Assembly: GCF_007858285.1 (NCBI RefSeq)
Contig: NZ_VFIL01000018.1
Coordinates: 17,762 to 81,761 of the forward strand
DNA length: 64,000 bases
Origin: Pseudomonas brenneri
GTDB lineage: Bacteria; Pseudomonadota; Gammaproteobacteria; Pseudomonadales; Pseudomonadaceae
Direction of reading: 5' to 3'
Shown here piece after piece: positions 16,636-23,937 of this stretch; position 1 is the stretch's first letter; every line of letters starts with the position of its first letter. Made by a program: the position numbers and the translations under genes. The notes below the pieces were generated by a model. That model was given only the letters and a program-made list of their open reading frames with translations, was not told the origin of the DNA and searched no databases.

Positions 16636-17529
16636 ATGACCACCAGCACCGAACACGCCCGGCTATTGCGCCTGGCCACCCGCGCCTCGGTCGGCGTGGC
16701 CAGCATCCTGATTATCGGTAAAGCCGTCGCCTGGTGGTTCAGCGGCTCGGTGAGCATGCTCGCCGGGTTGACCGACTCGCTGCTCGACGGCGTGACGTCG
16801 TTGCTCAACCTGCTGGCGGTGCATTACGCCCTGCGCCCGGCCGATGACGACCACCGTTATGGGCATGGCAAGGCGGAGTCCCTGGCGGGCATGGCCCAGG
16901 CGCTGTTTATCGCCGGCAGTGCGGTGCTGATCGCCTTCCAGGCGTACCAACGCTTGCAGCACCCCGAGCCTGTGGGCGCACCCTGGCTGAGCATTGCGGT
17001 GATTGTGCTGTCGCTGGCGCTGACCGTGGCGCTGCTGATCCTGCAACATCGGGTGATTCGCGAAACCGGCTCGAACGCGGTGCGTGCCGACTCGCTGCAC
17101 TACCGCTCGGACCTGCTGCTCAATGGCAGCATCCTCCTGGCGCTGGTGCTGGCGGCCTTTGGCTTGCATCAGGTCGATGCCTGGTTCGGGCTTGGGATCG
17201 CCGCCTACATCCTGTGGAGCGCGATCCAGATCGCCCGGGAAAGTTTTGCCGTGCTGATGGACGAGGAACTGCCGGCCGAGGTCAGCCAGCATATGCTGGA
17301 ACTGGCCCGTGGCGTGCCCGGCGTGTTGGGCGCCCATGACTTGCGCACACGGGTTTCCGGCAATCACTGGTTTGTGCAGTTGCACCTGGAATTACCGGGG
17401 GAGTTGAGCCTGTTGGTGGCCCATGGCATCAGCGACCAGGCCGCCGATGCCATCCAGAAAGCCTACCCGCGGGCTGAGGTGCTGGTGCACGCCGATCCGC
17501 AGGAAGTGGTTACCGGCAACAAGGCCTAG
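16636..17529 (+). CDS. fieF: Cation diffusion facilitator, FieF-like
   Basis: 297 residues. Six membrane segments fill about residues 15-210. The metal-site patterns TDSLLDG (segment II) and HYRSDLLLNG (segment V; H-x3-D) together with DDHRYGHGKAE match the FieF/YiiP group, which exports Fe2+ or Zn2+ from the cytoplasm by proton antiport. A cytoplasmic C-terminal metallochaperone-like domain follows (about 212-290). The stop overlaps the convergent DUF6515 gene by four bases (17526-17529), leaving no room for a terminator. Confidence 0.9.
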   Translation: MTTSTEHARLLRLATRASVGVASILIIGKAVAWWFSGSVSMLAGLTDSLLDGVTSLLNLLAVHYALRPADDDHRYGHGKAESLAGMAQALFIAGSAVLIAFQAYQRLQHPEPVGAPWLSIAVIVLSLALTVALLILQHRVIRETGSNAVRADSLHYRSDLLLNGSILLALVLAAFGLHQVDAWFGLGIAAYILWSAIQIARESFAVLMDEELPAEVSQHMLELARGVPGVLGAHDLRTRVSGNHWFVQLHLELPGELSLLVAHGISDQAADAIQKAYPRAEVLVHADPQEVVTGNKA

Positions 17530-18563
17530 TAGGTCACCTGATAGCCACGGCTGCCCAGGCAGTTGCCCTGGGCCTGGCGGTAGGTTTGCACCACCGCCGG
17601 CGCGGGGGCGTAGGTGACTGTCTGAGGATCGAAGCCACTCTGCTGTACCGCCCAGCGATAGCAGTCATAACCGTCCTGCTGCACTTGGGCGGGTGATTGG
17701 CCGTTGACGGGATAGGCGACCACGTCATAACCATTGCCCTGGGGCGCCGGCTGTGGCGGCAGACTGGCGACTGGCGGTTGCACCACCACGTACTGCTGGG
17801 TGCTGGTCTCATAGCTGTAATAGGCGCCGGCGGCGAGGAAAAACAGCGCGCTGCCCACCCACACTTCCCGCGCATAGTCCGGCAGGTAATGCACACGAAT
17901 CCCATAGGGAGGTGTGACCACTACATAGCGCGGGCCCTGGGGCCGATACCAATAACCCCCGGAGAAGAAATAATCCTGGCCACGATAGGGCACGCGGTAA
18001 TTGCGATCGGGGAAACGCTCCACCGTGTACCCGGGCCGATATTGTGGGCCCGGGCCCCAGCCATTGCCGTGCCCGTCGGGGCGACCCGGCCAGCGGTTGT
18101 CATTGGGGTGGCCGTTGTAGCCAGGACGCGAACCGGGGCCGCCGGCTTCCCAGCGCGGGTTGCCATCGTTGCGCCGGGGAATGTCACGGTAGTTACCCTG
18201 GCGCGGCTCCTGGGTCTGGTTCACGGAATCGGGGCGGGCCTGGATCGGCAGATTGCTCCCGGCCTGGGGCGCCGGGCGCGAAGGTTCATTGCCTTGGGGG
18301 CGAGCTTGCCACTGGCCATTTTGACCGCTCTGGCCATTGCGCTCGAAATGCTGATTCTGTGGACGTGGCTGAGTATTTTCCGCTCGCGGCGGGTTATTCG
18401 CCGGGCGCCCACCGCCTTCGGGGCCACGCTCTCGCTGCCCGCCACCACCGCCCTGCGGGCCTTGCCCCTGGCGGGGTGAGTTGTCTCGCTCGTCAGCCAT
18501 CACCTGCGTACCCAAGGTGACCATCAACACACCTACACCTGCCAAACGCCAGATGCGCTTCAT
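17526..18563 (-). CDS. DUF6515 family protein, Gln/Gly/Pro-rich secreted
   Basis: 345 residues. A signal peptide (about residues 1-24, cleaved after VMA) is followed by a low-complexity region rich in Gln, Gly, Pro, Arg and Asn (about 25-185), then a tyrosine-rich segment (YFFSGGYWYRPQGPRYVVV) with one hydrophobic stretch (GSALFFLAAGAYYSY), and a C-terminal block with DCYRWAVQQSGFDP. This architecture matches DUF6515. The exported location is clear, the role is not. The start at 18563 has a GAGGA ribosome-binding site six bases upstream; the ATG at 18575 lacks one. Confidence 0.85.
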   Translation of the reverse strand: MKRIWRLAGVGVLMVTLGTQVMADERDNSPRQGQGPQGGGGGQRERGPEGGGRPANNPPRAENTQPRPQNQHFERNGQSGQNGQWQARPQGNEPSRPAPQAGSNLPIQARPDSVNQTQEPRQGNYRDIPRRNDGNPRWEAGGPGSRPGYNGHPNDNRWPGRPDGHGNGWGPGPQYRPGYTVERFPDRNYRVPYRGQDYFFSGGYWYRPQGPRYVVVTPPYGIRVHYLPDYAREVWVGSALFFLAAGAYYSYETSTQQYVVVQPPVASLPPQPAPQGNGYDVVAYPVNGQSPAQVQQDGYDCYRWAVQQSGFDPQTVTYAPAPAVVQTYRQAQGNCLGSRGYQVTY

Positions 18564-18660
18564 GCTATTCCTCACTGCGGATTAGGGCCTATGCATGAGA
18601 CTGGAAAAGCCGGGCCCGGTTCTGCCACAGGTTATCAGCCAGCCGAACATTTTTCGTCGG

Positions 18661-18694
18661 CAAAAGAAAAGGGGTAGCCCGTCGGCCACCCCTT
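18661..18694 (-). terminator. Strong intrinsic terminator, minus strand
   Basis: Read on the minus strand, AAGGGGTGGCC (18694-18684) pairs with GGCTACCCCTT (18679-18669), 11 pairs with one G-U, around a GACG tetraloop, then TTCTTTTG. No annotated minus-strand gene lies immediately upstream, which argues for a small RNA or attenuated leader. Confidence 0.85.
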
Positions 18695-18873
18695 GAGAAC
18701 TTCGTCCTGGCTCAACGCTTATGACGTTGGCTCACCTCACGCCGTCTTGTGGACAGTGTGCAGCCCGGGGGCCGGCACAACCCGGTGGGGTTGGCGGGCC
18801 GCAGCCGGCCTGATTCGGCGGGCTGCAGTGGACTGTATGTCCGGGCAGTGATTCTGTTGGTAATCATAGGCGT
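18661..18873 (-). ncRNA. Candidate structured small RNA
   Basis: On the minus strand a possible sigma-70 promoter, TTGACG (18903-18908) and TATCGG (18880-18885) with a 17-base spacer, lies before three nested perfect helices: 18759-18767 with 18819-18827 (9 bp), 18770-18776 with 18804-18810 (7 bp) and 18779-18783 with 18788-18792 (5 bp). About 65 bases further the intrinsic terminator follows. The transcript would be about 210 bases. It could be an independent sRNA or an attenuated leader of the DUF6515 gene, which starts about 100 bases downstream. I do not recognise it as a known family. Confidence 0.45.
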
Positions 18874-18980
18874 GAAGCCCCGATAGATGATTGCGAAGAT
18901 TGCGTCAACAAACAGTGCTTGCGCAATTTTTAACCCTGGATAGATAATTCGCAGCAATAGTTACGATAAAGGCCATCTCA

Positions 18981-19460
18981 ATGAGCAAACTTGACCGATA
19001 CGACCTGAGTATTTTGGCGGAATTACAGCGCGACGCGAGGATCTCCAACCAGGAGCTGGCCGAGCGCATCGGCCTGTCGCCTTCGCCCTGCTCACGCCGG
19101 GTCAAGCAATTGGAGGACGACGGCTACATCTCACGCCAGGTCGCCCTGCTCGACCGCAAGATGCTCGGCCTGAGCCTCACGGCCTACGTGCTGATCGGCA
19201 TGGACCGACACACACCCGAGCGTTTCGAGAACTTCGAAGCGGCCATCCGCACCTTGCCGCAGGTGCTGGAATGCAGCCTGGTCACCGGGATGGATGCCGA
19301 CTATCAGTTGAAGGTGGTGGTGCCGGATATGGATCACTATCAAAAACTGCTGCTGGGCCACCTGACCCGGATTGAAGGGGTGACCAGCGTGCGCTCAAGT
19401 TTTGTGCTCAACCAGGTGCTTAACAGCACGGAGTTGCCGTTGACTCACCTGCGGACCTAA
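18981..19460 (+). CDS. Lrp/AsnC-family transcriptional regulator
   Basis: 159 residues. DRYDLSILAELQRDARISNQ begins the winged HTH, with LSPSPCSRRVKQLEDDGYI as its recognition region (about 30-50), then the RAM domain containing VLECSLVTGMDADYQLKV. The SPSPCSRRVKQLE pattern and the tail VRSSFVLNQV are like the Lrp/DecR branch that controls amino-acid catabolism. The neighbours give no clear target: DUF2788 follows after a REP element and DUF6515 is divergent. The start is the first ATG of the frame and fits the family. Confidence 0.9.
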   Translation: MSKLDRYDLSILAELQRDARISNQELAERIGLSPSPCSRRVKQLEDDGYISRQVALLDRKMLGLSLTAYVLIGMDRHTPERFENFEAAIRTLPQVLECSLVTGMDADYQLKVVVPDMDHYQKLLLGHLTRIEGVTSVRSSFVLNQVLNSTELPLTHLRT

Positions 19461-19477
19461 GACTCACCACCAACCCC

Positions 19478-19569
19478 ATGTGGGAGCTGGCTTGCCTGCG
19501 ATAGCGGTGCGTCAGTCAATGCATTCGGCGACGGGCACACCGCTATCGCGAGCAAGCCCGCTCCCACAT
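19478..19569. repeat. Paired REP element of mixed subtype
   Basis: Left arm 19478-19509 (GTGGGAGCTGGCTTGCCTGCGA type) and right arm 19538-19569 (GCGAGCAAGCCCGCTCCCAC type) are inverted but differ at three positions, so the two halves belong to two sequence variants of the same repeat. Confidence 0.8.
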
Positions 19570-19644
19570 TTGGATTGTGTTTCAACCGCTGGATCTGTGT
19601 GCGACGTACCGACGCAGGTCAACTTTGAGCGTGCCTCGCTGCCT

Positions 19645-19650
19645 TATACT
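19645..19650 (+). promoter_or_regulatory. Possible -10 (TATACT) for the DUF2788 gene
   Basis: TATACT lies 30 bases before the DUF2788 ATG. No clear -35 lies at 16-18 bases upstream. Confidence 0.3.
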
Positions 19651-19679
19651 TCGCGCCTGCCTTTGTCGGAAACTGCCCA

Positions 19680-19898
19680 ATGAATTCGATTGACCCCGTG
19701 CTGTTTGAAGAGTGGATGATGACCGGCCTGGTCACCATCCTGATCATTTTCATGGGCTTTATCGTCTGGGACCTGGCGAAGAAATCCAAGGCCGGGCGCT
19801 TTGGCTCGATGATTCTGTTCTTCGTGCTGGGCCTGGGCGTGGCCGCGTTCATCATCAAGAGCGTGGTGATCGGCCTGATCGAATCCGGGGCTTTATAA
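19680..19898 (+). CDS. DUF2788 small membrane protein
   Basis: 72 residues with two membrane segments (about residues 14-34 and 44-66) separated by the basic stretch KKSKAGRFG. The length, the acidic N-terminus EEWMMTGL and the layout match DUF2788, which is widespread in Pseudomonas and of unknown function. It converges on rluE and its last six bases overlap the rluE stop region (19893-19898). Confidence 0.85.
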   Translation: MNSIDPVLFEEWMMTGLVTILIIFMGFIVWDLAKKSKAGRFGSMILFFVLGLGVAAFIIKSVVIGLIESGAL

Positions 19899-20528
19899 AC
19901 GCGCCGGTACTTCGCGGTACTGGCCTTGGCCCAGGCCTTCAATCGACCAATCGCCGATTTTTACCCGCACCAGGCGCAAGGTCGGCAAGCCCACGGCGGC
20001 GGTCATGCGCCGTACCTGGCGGTTGCGTCCCTCGCGAATCACCAGTTCCAGCCAATAGGTCGGCAGGTTTTTACGAAACCGCACCGGCGGGTTGCGCGGC
20101 CATAGTTCTGGCTCATCCAGTCGCCGGGCTTCAGCCGGCAACGTCATACCGTCATTTAATTCAACGCCAGTGCGCAGGCGTTGCAGATGCTCCTCGGTGG
20201 GCTCGCCTTCCACTTGCACCCAATAGGTTTTCGCCAGCTTGTGCTTGGGGTCGGCAATCCGCGCCTGCAACTGGCCATCATTGGTCAGCAGCAACAGGCC
20301 CTCACTGTCCCGATCCAGGCGCCCGGCCGGATAGATCCCCGGAATGTCGATGAAATCCTTGAGAGTCGCGCGCCCGCCTTCATCACTGAACTGAGTCAGC
20401 ACGTCGAAGGGTTTGTTGAACAGGATCAACTTCGGCTCGGCCGGCGGCGCCTTGGCAACACGGCGAGCAGCGGCATGGGGAGGTTTCACGCCAGGGCGGC
20501 GCGAGTCGGGACGGGCAGGACGGGACAT
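19893..20528 (-). CDS. rluE: 23S rRNA pseudouridine synthase RluE
   Basis: 211 residues. After a basic, unstructured N-terminus (about 1-30) the RsuA/RluE fold begins with LFNKPFDVLTQFSD. The catalytic aspartate is in GRLDRDSEGLLLLTNDG (Asp of GRLD), and REGRNRQVRRM is the second RNA-binding/catalytic segment. There is no S4 domain, as expected for RluE, which makes pseudouridine 2457 of 23S rRNA. It overlaps the convergent DUF2788 gene by six bases at the 3' end. An 11-bp palindrome lies 14 bases upstream. Confidence 0.9.
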   Translation of the reverse strand: MSRPARPDSRRPGVKPPHAAARRVAKAPPAEPKLILFNKPFDVLTQFSDEGGRATLKDFIDIPGIYPAGRLDRDSEGLLLLTNDGQLQARIADPKHKLAKTYWVQVEGEPTEEHLQRLRTGVELNDGMTLPAEARRLDEPELWPRNPPVRFRKNLPTYWLELVIREGRNRQVRRMTAAVGLPTLRLVRVKIGDWSIEGLGQGQYREVPARL

Positions 20529-20542
20529 GGCAACGAAACATC

Positions 20543-20581
20543 TAACGGTCAGGACCGACCATGCTAGTGGCCTGACCGTTA
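20543..20581. promoter_or_regulatory. 11-bp inverted repeat between amn and rluE
   Basis: TAACGGTCAGG (20543-20553) and CCTGACCGTTA (20571-20581) are exact reverse complements around 17 bases. It lies between the amn stop and the rluE start, both on the minus strand. There is no T-run, so an operator for rluE is as likely as a terminator for amn. Confidence 0.5.
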
Positions 20582-20598
20582 AATAACCACCCCGCTAT

Positions 20599-22062
20599 TT
20601 AGCGGAACGGCGGCTCGTCAAAGCTGCGCAGTTTGCGCGAATGCAACGAGTTGAGCTCGGTGCGCAACAAGTCCACCGCCTCGATACCGATCTTCAAGTG
20701 TTGGCTGACAGCACGCTCATAGAACGCGTTGGCCGAACCTGGCAACTTGATCTCACTGTGCAGCGGTTTGTCCGAGACGCACAACAACGTGCCGTAAGGC
20801 ACTCGCAAACGGTAGCCTTGGGCTGCGATGGTGCCGCTTTCCATATCCACCGCTACGGCACGGGACAGGTTGATCAACGGGCGTTCCTGGGCCCAACGCA
20901 GCTCCCAGTTGCGGTCGTCGTAGGTCAACACGGTGCCGGTGCGCAGGCGCTTTTTCAGCTCTTCGCCCTTCTCGCCGGTGACATTGGCCGCCGCTTGCTG
21001 CAACGCCATCTGTACTTCGGCCAGGGCCGGGATCGGGATGTTCGGCGGTACCACGCGGTCGAGAATCCCGTCGCGACGCATATACGCGTGGGCCAGCACA
21101 TAGTCGCCGATGGTCTGGGATTGGCGCAGGCCGCCGCAGTGACCAATCATCAGCCAACAATGTGGACGCAATACTGCCAGGTGGTCGGTGATGTTCTTGG
21201 CGTTGGACGGGCCGACACCGATGTTGACCAGGGTTACGCCGTGGCCGTCGCTGGCCTGCAAGTGGTAGGCCGGCATCTGGTAACGGTGCCAGACCACGCC
21301 GGCGGCAATGGCAGACGCTTCGCCATGGTCCATGTTCTTGTCGATGATCACGTTACCCGGCAACACCATGCGGATAAAGCGTGGGTCACTGCGCAACTGT
21401 TCCAGGCCATGGACGATGAACTGGTCGACATAGCGGTGGTAGTTGGTCAGCAGAATCCACGGCTGCACATGGCGCCAGTCGCTGCCGGTGTAGTGCACCA
21501 GGCGGCGCAGGGAGAAATCCACGCGGGCCGCATCGAACAGCGCCAGGGGCAGTGGATCGGTGTTTTCCCAATCATAAAGGCCGTCGGCAATGCCATCGGT
21601 GGCAGCGGACAGATCGGTACTCGGGAACACCCGCGCCAGGGTCGCTGCGGTCACGCCGGAGCCAGCCAACTCGTCGCCCTGCTCCACCACGTACGGGTAA
21701 GGGATGTTCTGCTGGCTGACGCCCACTTCTACCGTCACGGTGAAGTCGTGCATCAGCGGCACCAGTTGCTCCAGCAGGTATTTGCGGAACGCTGCCGGGT
21801 GGGTGACGGTGACGCTGTAGGTGCCCGGCAACTGGACCTTGGCATAGGCCCGAGTGGTCTGTGGGACTTCGCCATGGCAGTGGTAGGTCAGGCGCAGTTC
21901 CGGGTAGCGAAACAGTGCACGTTGTGCGGCGTCGGGTTCGACGCGATCCTTGAGGTATTGCTTGAGGGCCTGATTGAGCGCGCTGGTGGCCCGCTCATGC
22001 AGAGCCGCCAGCCGGTCCACGGCTTCTTCGGCGGTTTGAACGACAACAAAAGCTTCGGTCAC
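20599..22062 (-). CDS. amn: AMP nucleosidase
   Basis: 487 residues. The N-terminal AMP nucleosidase domain (about 1-170) is followed by a nucleoside-phosphorylase fold with LVNIGVGPSNAKNITDHLAVL, MIGHCGGLR and VDMESGTIAAQG, the residues that hold ribose and purine. The enzyme cuts AMP into adenine and ribose 5-phosphate and helps control adenylate levels. The length matches E. coli Amn (484 residues). It is flanked by hairpins on both sides and appears monocistronic. Confidence 0.95.
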   Translation of the reverse strand: MTEAFVVVQTAEEAVDRLAALHERATSALNQALKQYLKDRVEPDAAQRALFRYPELRLTYHCHGEVPQTTRAYAKVQLPGTYSVTVTHPAAFRKYLLEQLVPLMHDFTVTVEVGVSQQNIPYPYVVEQGDELAGSGVTAATLARVFPSTDLSAATDGIADGLYDWENTDPLPLALFDAARVDFSLRRLVHYTGSDWRHVQPWILLTNYHRYVDQFIVHGLEQLRSDPRFIRMVLPGNVIIDKNMDHGEASAIAAGVVWHRYQMPAYHLQASDGHGVTLVNIGVGPSNAKNITDHLAVLRPHCWLMIGHCGGLRQSQTIGDYVLAHAYMRRDGILDRVVPPNIPIPALAEVQMALQQAAANVTGEKGEELKKRLRTGTVLTYDDRNWELRWAQERPLINLSRAVAVDMESGTIAAQGYRLRVPYGTLLCVSDKPLHSEIKLPGSANAFYERAVSQHLKIGIEAVDLLRTELNSLHSRKLRSFDEPPFR

Positions 22063-22156
22063 GGTAGGCTTCCTGTTTTCTTACGTGCAGGAGGCCATCT
22101 TGCCTGCATCGCTGCCAGACGCAAACTCTGAATTGGCATGCCCACCCATGATGAAT

Positions 22157-22200
22157 GCAATCCCTGTAGGAGCTGGCAAGCCAGCTCCTACAGGGATTGC
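22157..22200. terminator. Perfect 21-bp stem between aidB-like gene and amn
   Basis: Bases 22157-22177 and 22180-22200 are exact reverse complements with only AA between them. The core GTAGGAGCTGGCAAGCCAGCTCCTAC is a self-complementary REP variant. It follows the AidB-like gene stop by only three bases on the minus strand, so it probably terminates that transcript. Confidence 0.8.
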
Positions 22201-22202
22201 GT

Positions 22203-23849
22203 TTAGGAAGGGGTTGAGCGGGCGACGATGGCCTGCACATCCACCCCCCGTGGCAAGGTGCCGTACACCCGCCCTGATGACTCACCCAAGCGGCTGGCCA
22301 TAAACCCATCGCTGACACTGGCATTGCCCGCCTCCAGCAACAACTTGGCCTGCAACGCCACGGCGATATCTTCGGTCAGTTGCCGCGCCCGGTACTGGAT
22401 GTCCTGGGTGTCCATAAACGCCGATTTCAATTGCTCGATATGCCGCGCCAGGCGTTTATCGCCATGCCCATCGCCCAATTCGACAAACAATGTCTCCAGC
22501 ACCCCAGGCTCTTTCGACAAGGCCCGCAGCACGTCCAGGCATTGCACGTTGCCAGAACCTTCCCACGTCGAGTTGACCGGCGCCTCACGGTACAGGCGCG
22601 GCAGGATGCTGTCTTCGACATACCCGGCGCCGCCCATGCATTCGGCGGCTTCGTTGATCATTGCCGGCGCGCGCTTGCAGATCCAATACTTGCCCACTGC
22701 CGTCACCAGCCGTGCGAACTTGGCTTCCTGCTCATCGCCCAGATGGTCCAGCGCCCGGCCCATGCGCAGGCTCAAGGCCAGGGCCGCCTCGCTCTCCAGG
22801 GCGAGATCGGCCAGCACGTTTTGCATCAAGGGTTGTTCACTGAGCACGCGGCCACCGACCGTACGATGGGCACAATGATGGCTGGCCTGGGTCAGCGCCT
22901 GGCGCATCAAGGCGCTGGAACCGACCATGCAATCGAAACGGGTCATGGCGACCATCTCGATGATAGTCGGCACACCTCGGCCTTCTTCGCCGATCATCCA
23001 GGCCAGGGCGCCACGGAACTCGACTTCGCTGGAGGCGTTGGAACAGTTGCCGAGTTTGTTTTTCAGGCGCTGGATATAGAACTGGTTACGCGTGTCGTCC
23101 GGGCGGTGCCGGGGCAGCAGGAAACAGGTCAGGCCCTTGTCAGTCTGGGCCAGGGTCAGGAAGGCGTCGCACATCGGCGCCGAGCAGAACCACTTGTGCC
23201 CCACCAGTTCATAGGGCTGGCCAGGGCCACCGGCACCCACGGGGTAAGCGCGGGTGGTGTTGGTACGCACATCGGTACCGCCCTGCTTCTCGGTCATGGC
23301 CATGCCGATGGTTGCACCGGCCTTATGGGCAATGCCGACGTTGCGGGGGTCATATTCGGTGTTGAGGATTTTCGCCAGCCAGGTGTCAGCCAGATCCGGC
23401 TGCAGGCGCAGGGCCGGCACGCAGGCGAAGGTCATGGTCAGCGGGCAACCGGTGCCGGCTTCCGCCTGGCTGTGCAGGTAGGTCATGGCGGCGCGGGCGA
23501 CATGGGCGCCAGCCTGGGGATGGGCCCAGGGCAATGACGGCAAGCCATGTTCAACGGCCGTGCGCATCAGTTCGTGATAGGCCGGGTGGAACTCCACCAG
23601 GTCAATCCGGTGGCCATAACGATCATGGCTGTTGAACACCGGCTTGTTCTGATTCGCCAGGAACCCCGCCGCCATCAGCGGCCCACCTGCCAGGGCGCCG
23701 TAGGCATCAATCCGCGCCTCGGCCCAGCCCGCGCCAAAGCGCCGCGACCACTCCTGCAAGGGCAGGTCGAGGCGATACAGGTTGGCGCCATCCAATGACG
23801 GCGGCTGGTTGGTAACGTCGTGGGTTTCGGCGAACGGGTGCAGATTCAT
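22203..23849 (-). CDS. aidB: AidB-like acyl-CoA dehydrogenase-fold flavoprotein
   Basis: 548 residues, close to E. coli AidB (541). AMTEKQGGTDVRTN and LVGHKWFCSAP mark the FAD site, CMGGAGYVEDS and NSTWEGSGNVQCLD the C-terminal helical region. The missing ordinary catalytic context of acyl-CoA dehydrogenases and the long C-terminus (about 440-548) that binds DNA in AidB support the AidB call. In E. coli the protein is part of the Ada response to alkylation. No ada or alkB lies nearby. Isovaleryl-CoA dehydrogenase-like function is the alternative. Confidence 0.88.
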   Translation of the reverse strand: MNLHPFAETHDVTNQPPSLDGANLYRLDLPLQEWSRRFGAGWAEARIDAYGALAGGPLMAAGFLANQNKPVFNSHDRYGHRIDLVEFHPAYHELMRTAVEHGLPSLPWAHPQAGAHVARAAMTYLHSQAEAGTGCPLTMTFACVPALRLQPDLADTWLAKILNTEYDPRNVGIAHKAGATIGMAMTEKQGGTDVRTNTTRAYPVGAGGPGQPYELVGHKWFCSAPMCDAFLTLAQTDKGLTCFLLPRHRPDDTRNQFYIQRLKNKLGNCSNASSEVEFRGALAWMIGEEGRGVPTIIEMVAMTRFDCMVGSSALMRQALTQASHHCAHRTVGGRVLSEQPLMQNVLADLALESEAALALSLRMGRALDHLGDEQEAKFARLVTAVGKYWICKRAPAMINEAAECMGGAGYVEDSILPRLYREAPVNSTWEGSGNVQCLDVLRALSKEPGVLETLFVELGDGHGDKRLARHIEQLKSAFMDTQDIQYRARQLTEDIAVALQAKLLLEAGNASVSDGFMASRLGESSGRVYGTLPRGVDVQAIVARSTPS

Positions 23850-23937
23850 GACGGGCCTCCTGATAAAAGGCCAGCTTCAGTGAGGCCTTCATTTCAGTTA
23901 AGCATCGTCACCGCGCTTAAAAAAGTGGCATATACGC

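Larger units (their letters stand above)
18564..18980. other. Long intergenic region between divergent DUF6515 and Lrp-type genes
   Basis: 417 bases. It contains a strong minus-strand intrinsic terminator (18661-18694), a nested hairpin region (18759-18827) and a candidate minus-strand promoter (18880-18908), described separately as a candidate RNA. The 81-residue open frame at 18712-18957 (minus) has no coding character. Confidence 0.65.

Noticed and set aside
18712..18957. 81-residue minus-strand frame in the DUF6515/Lrp gap
   Set aside because: It overlaps the nested hairpins and terminator region, has no ribosome-binding site and no family resemblance.
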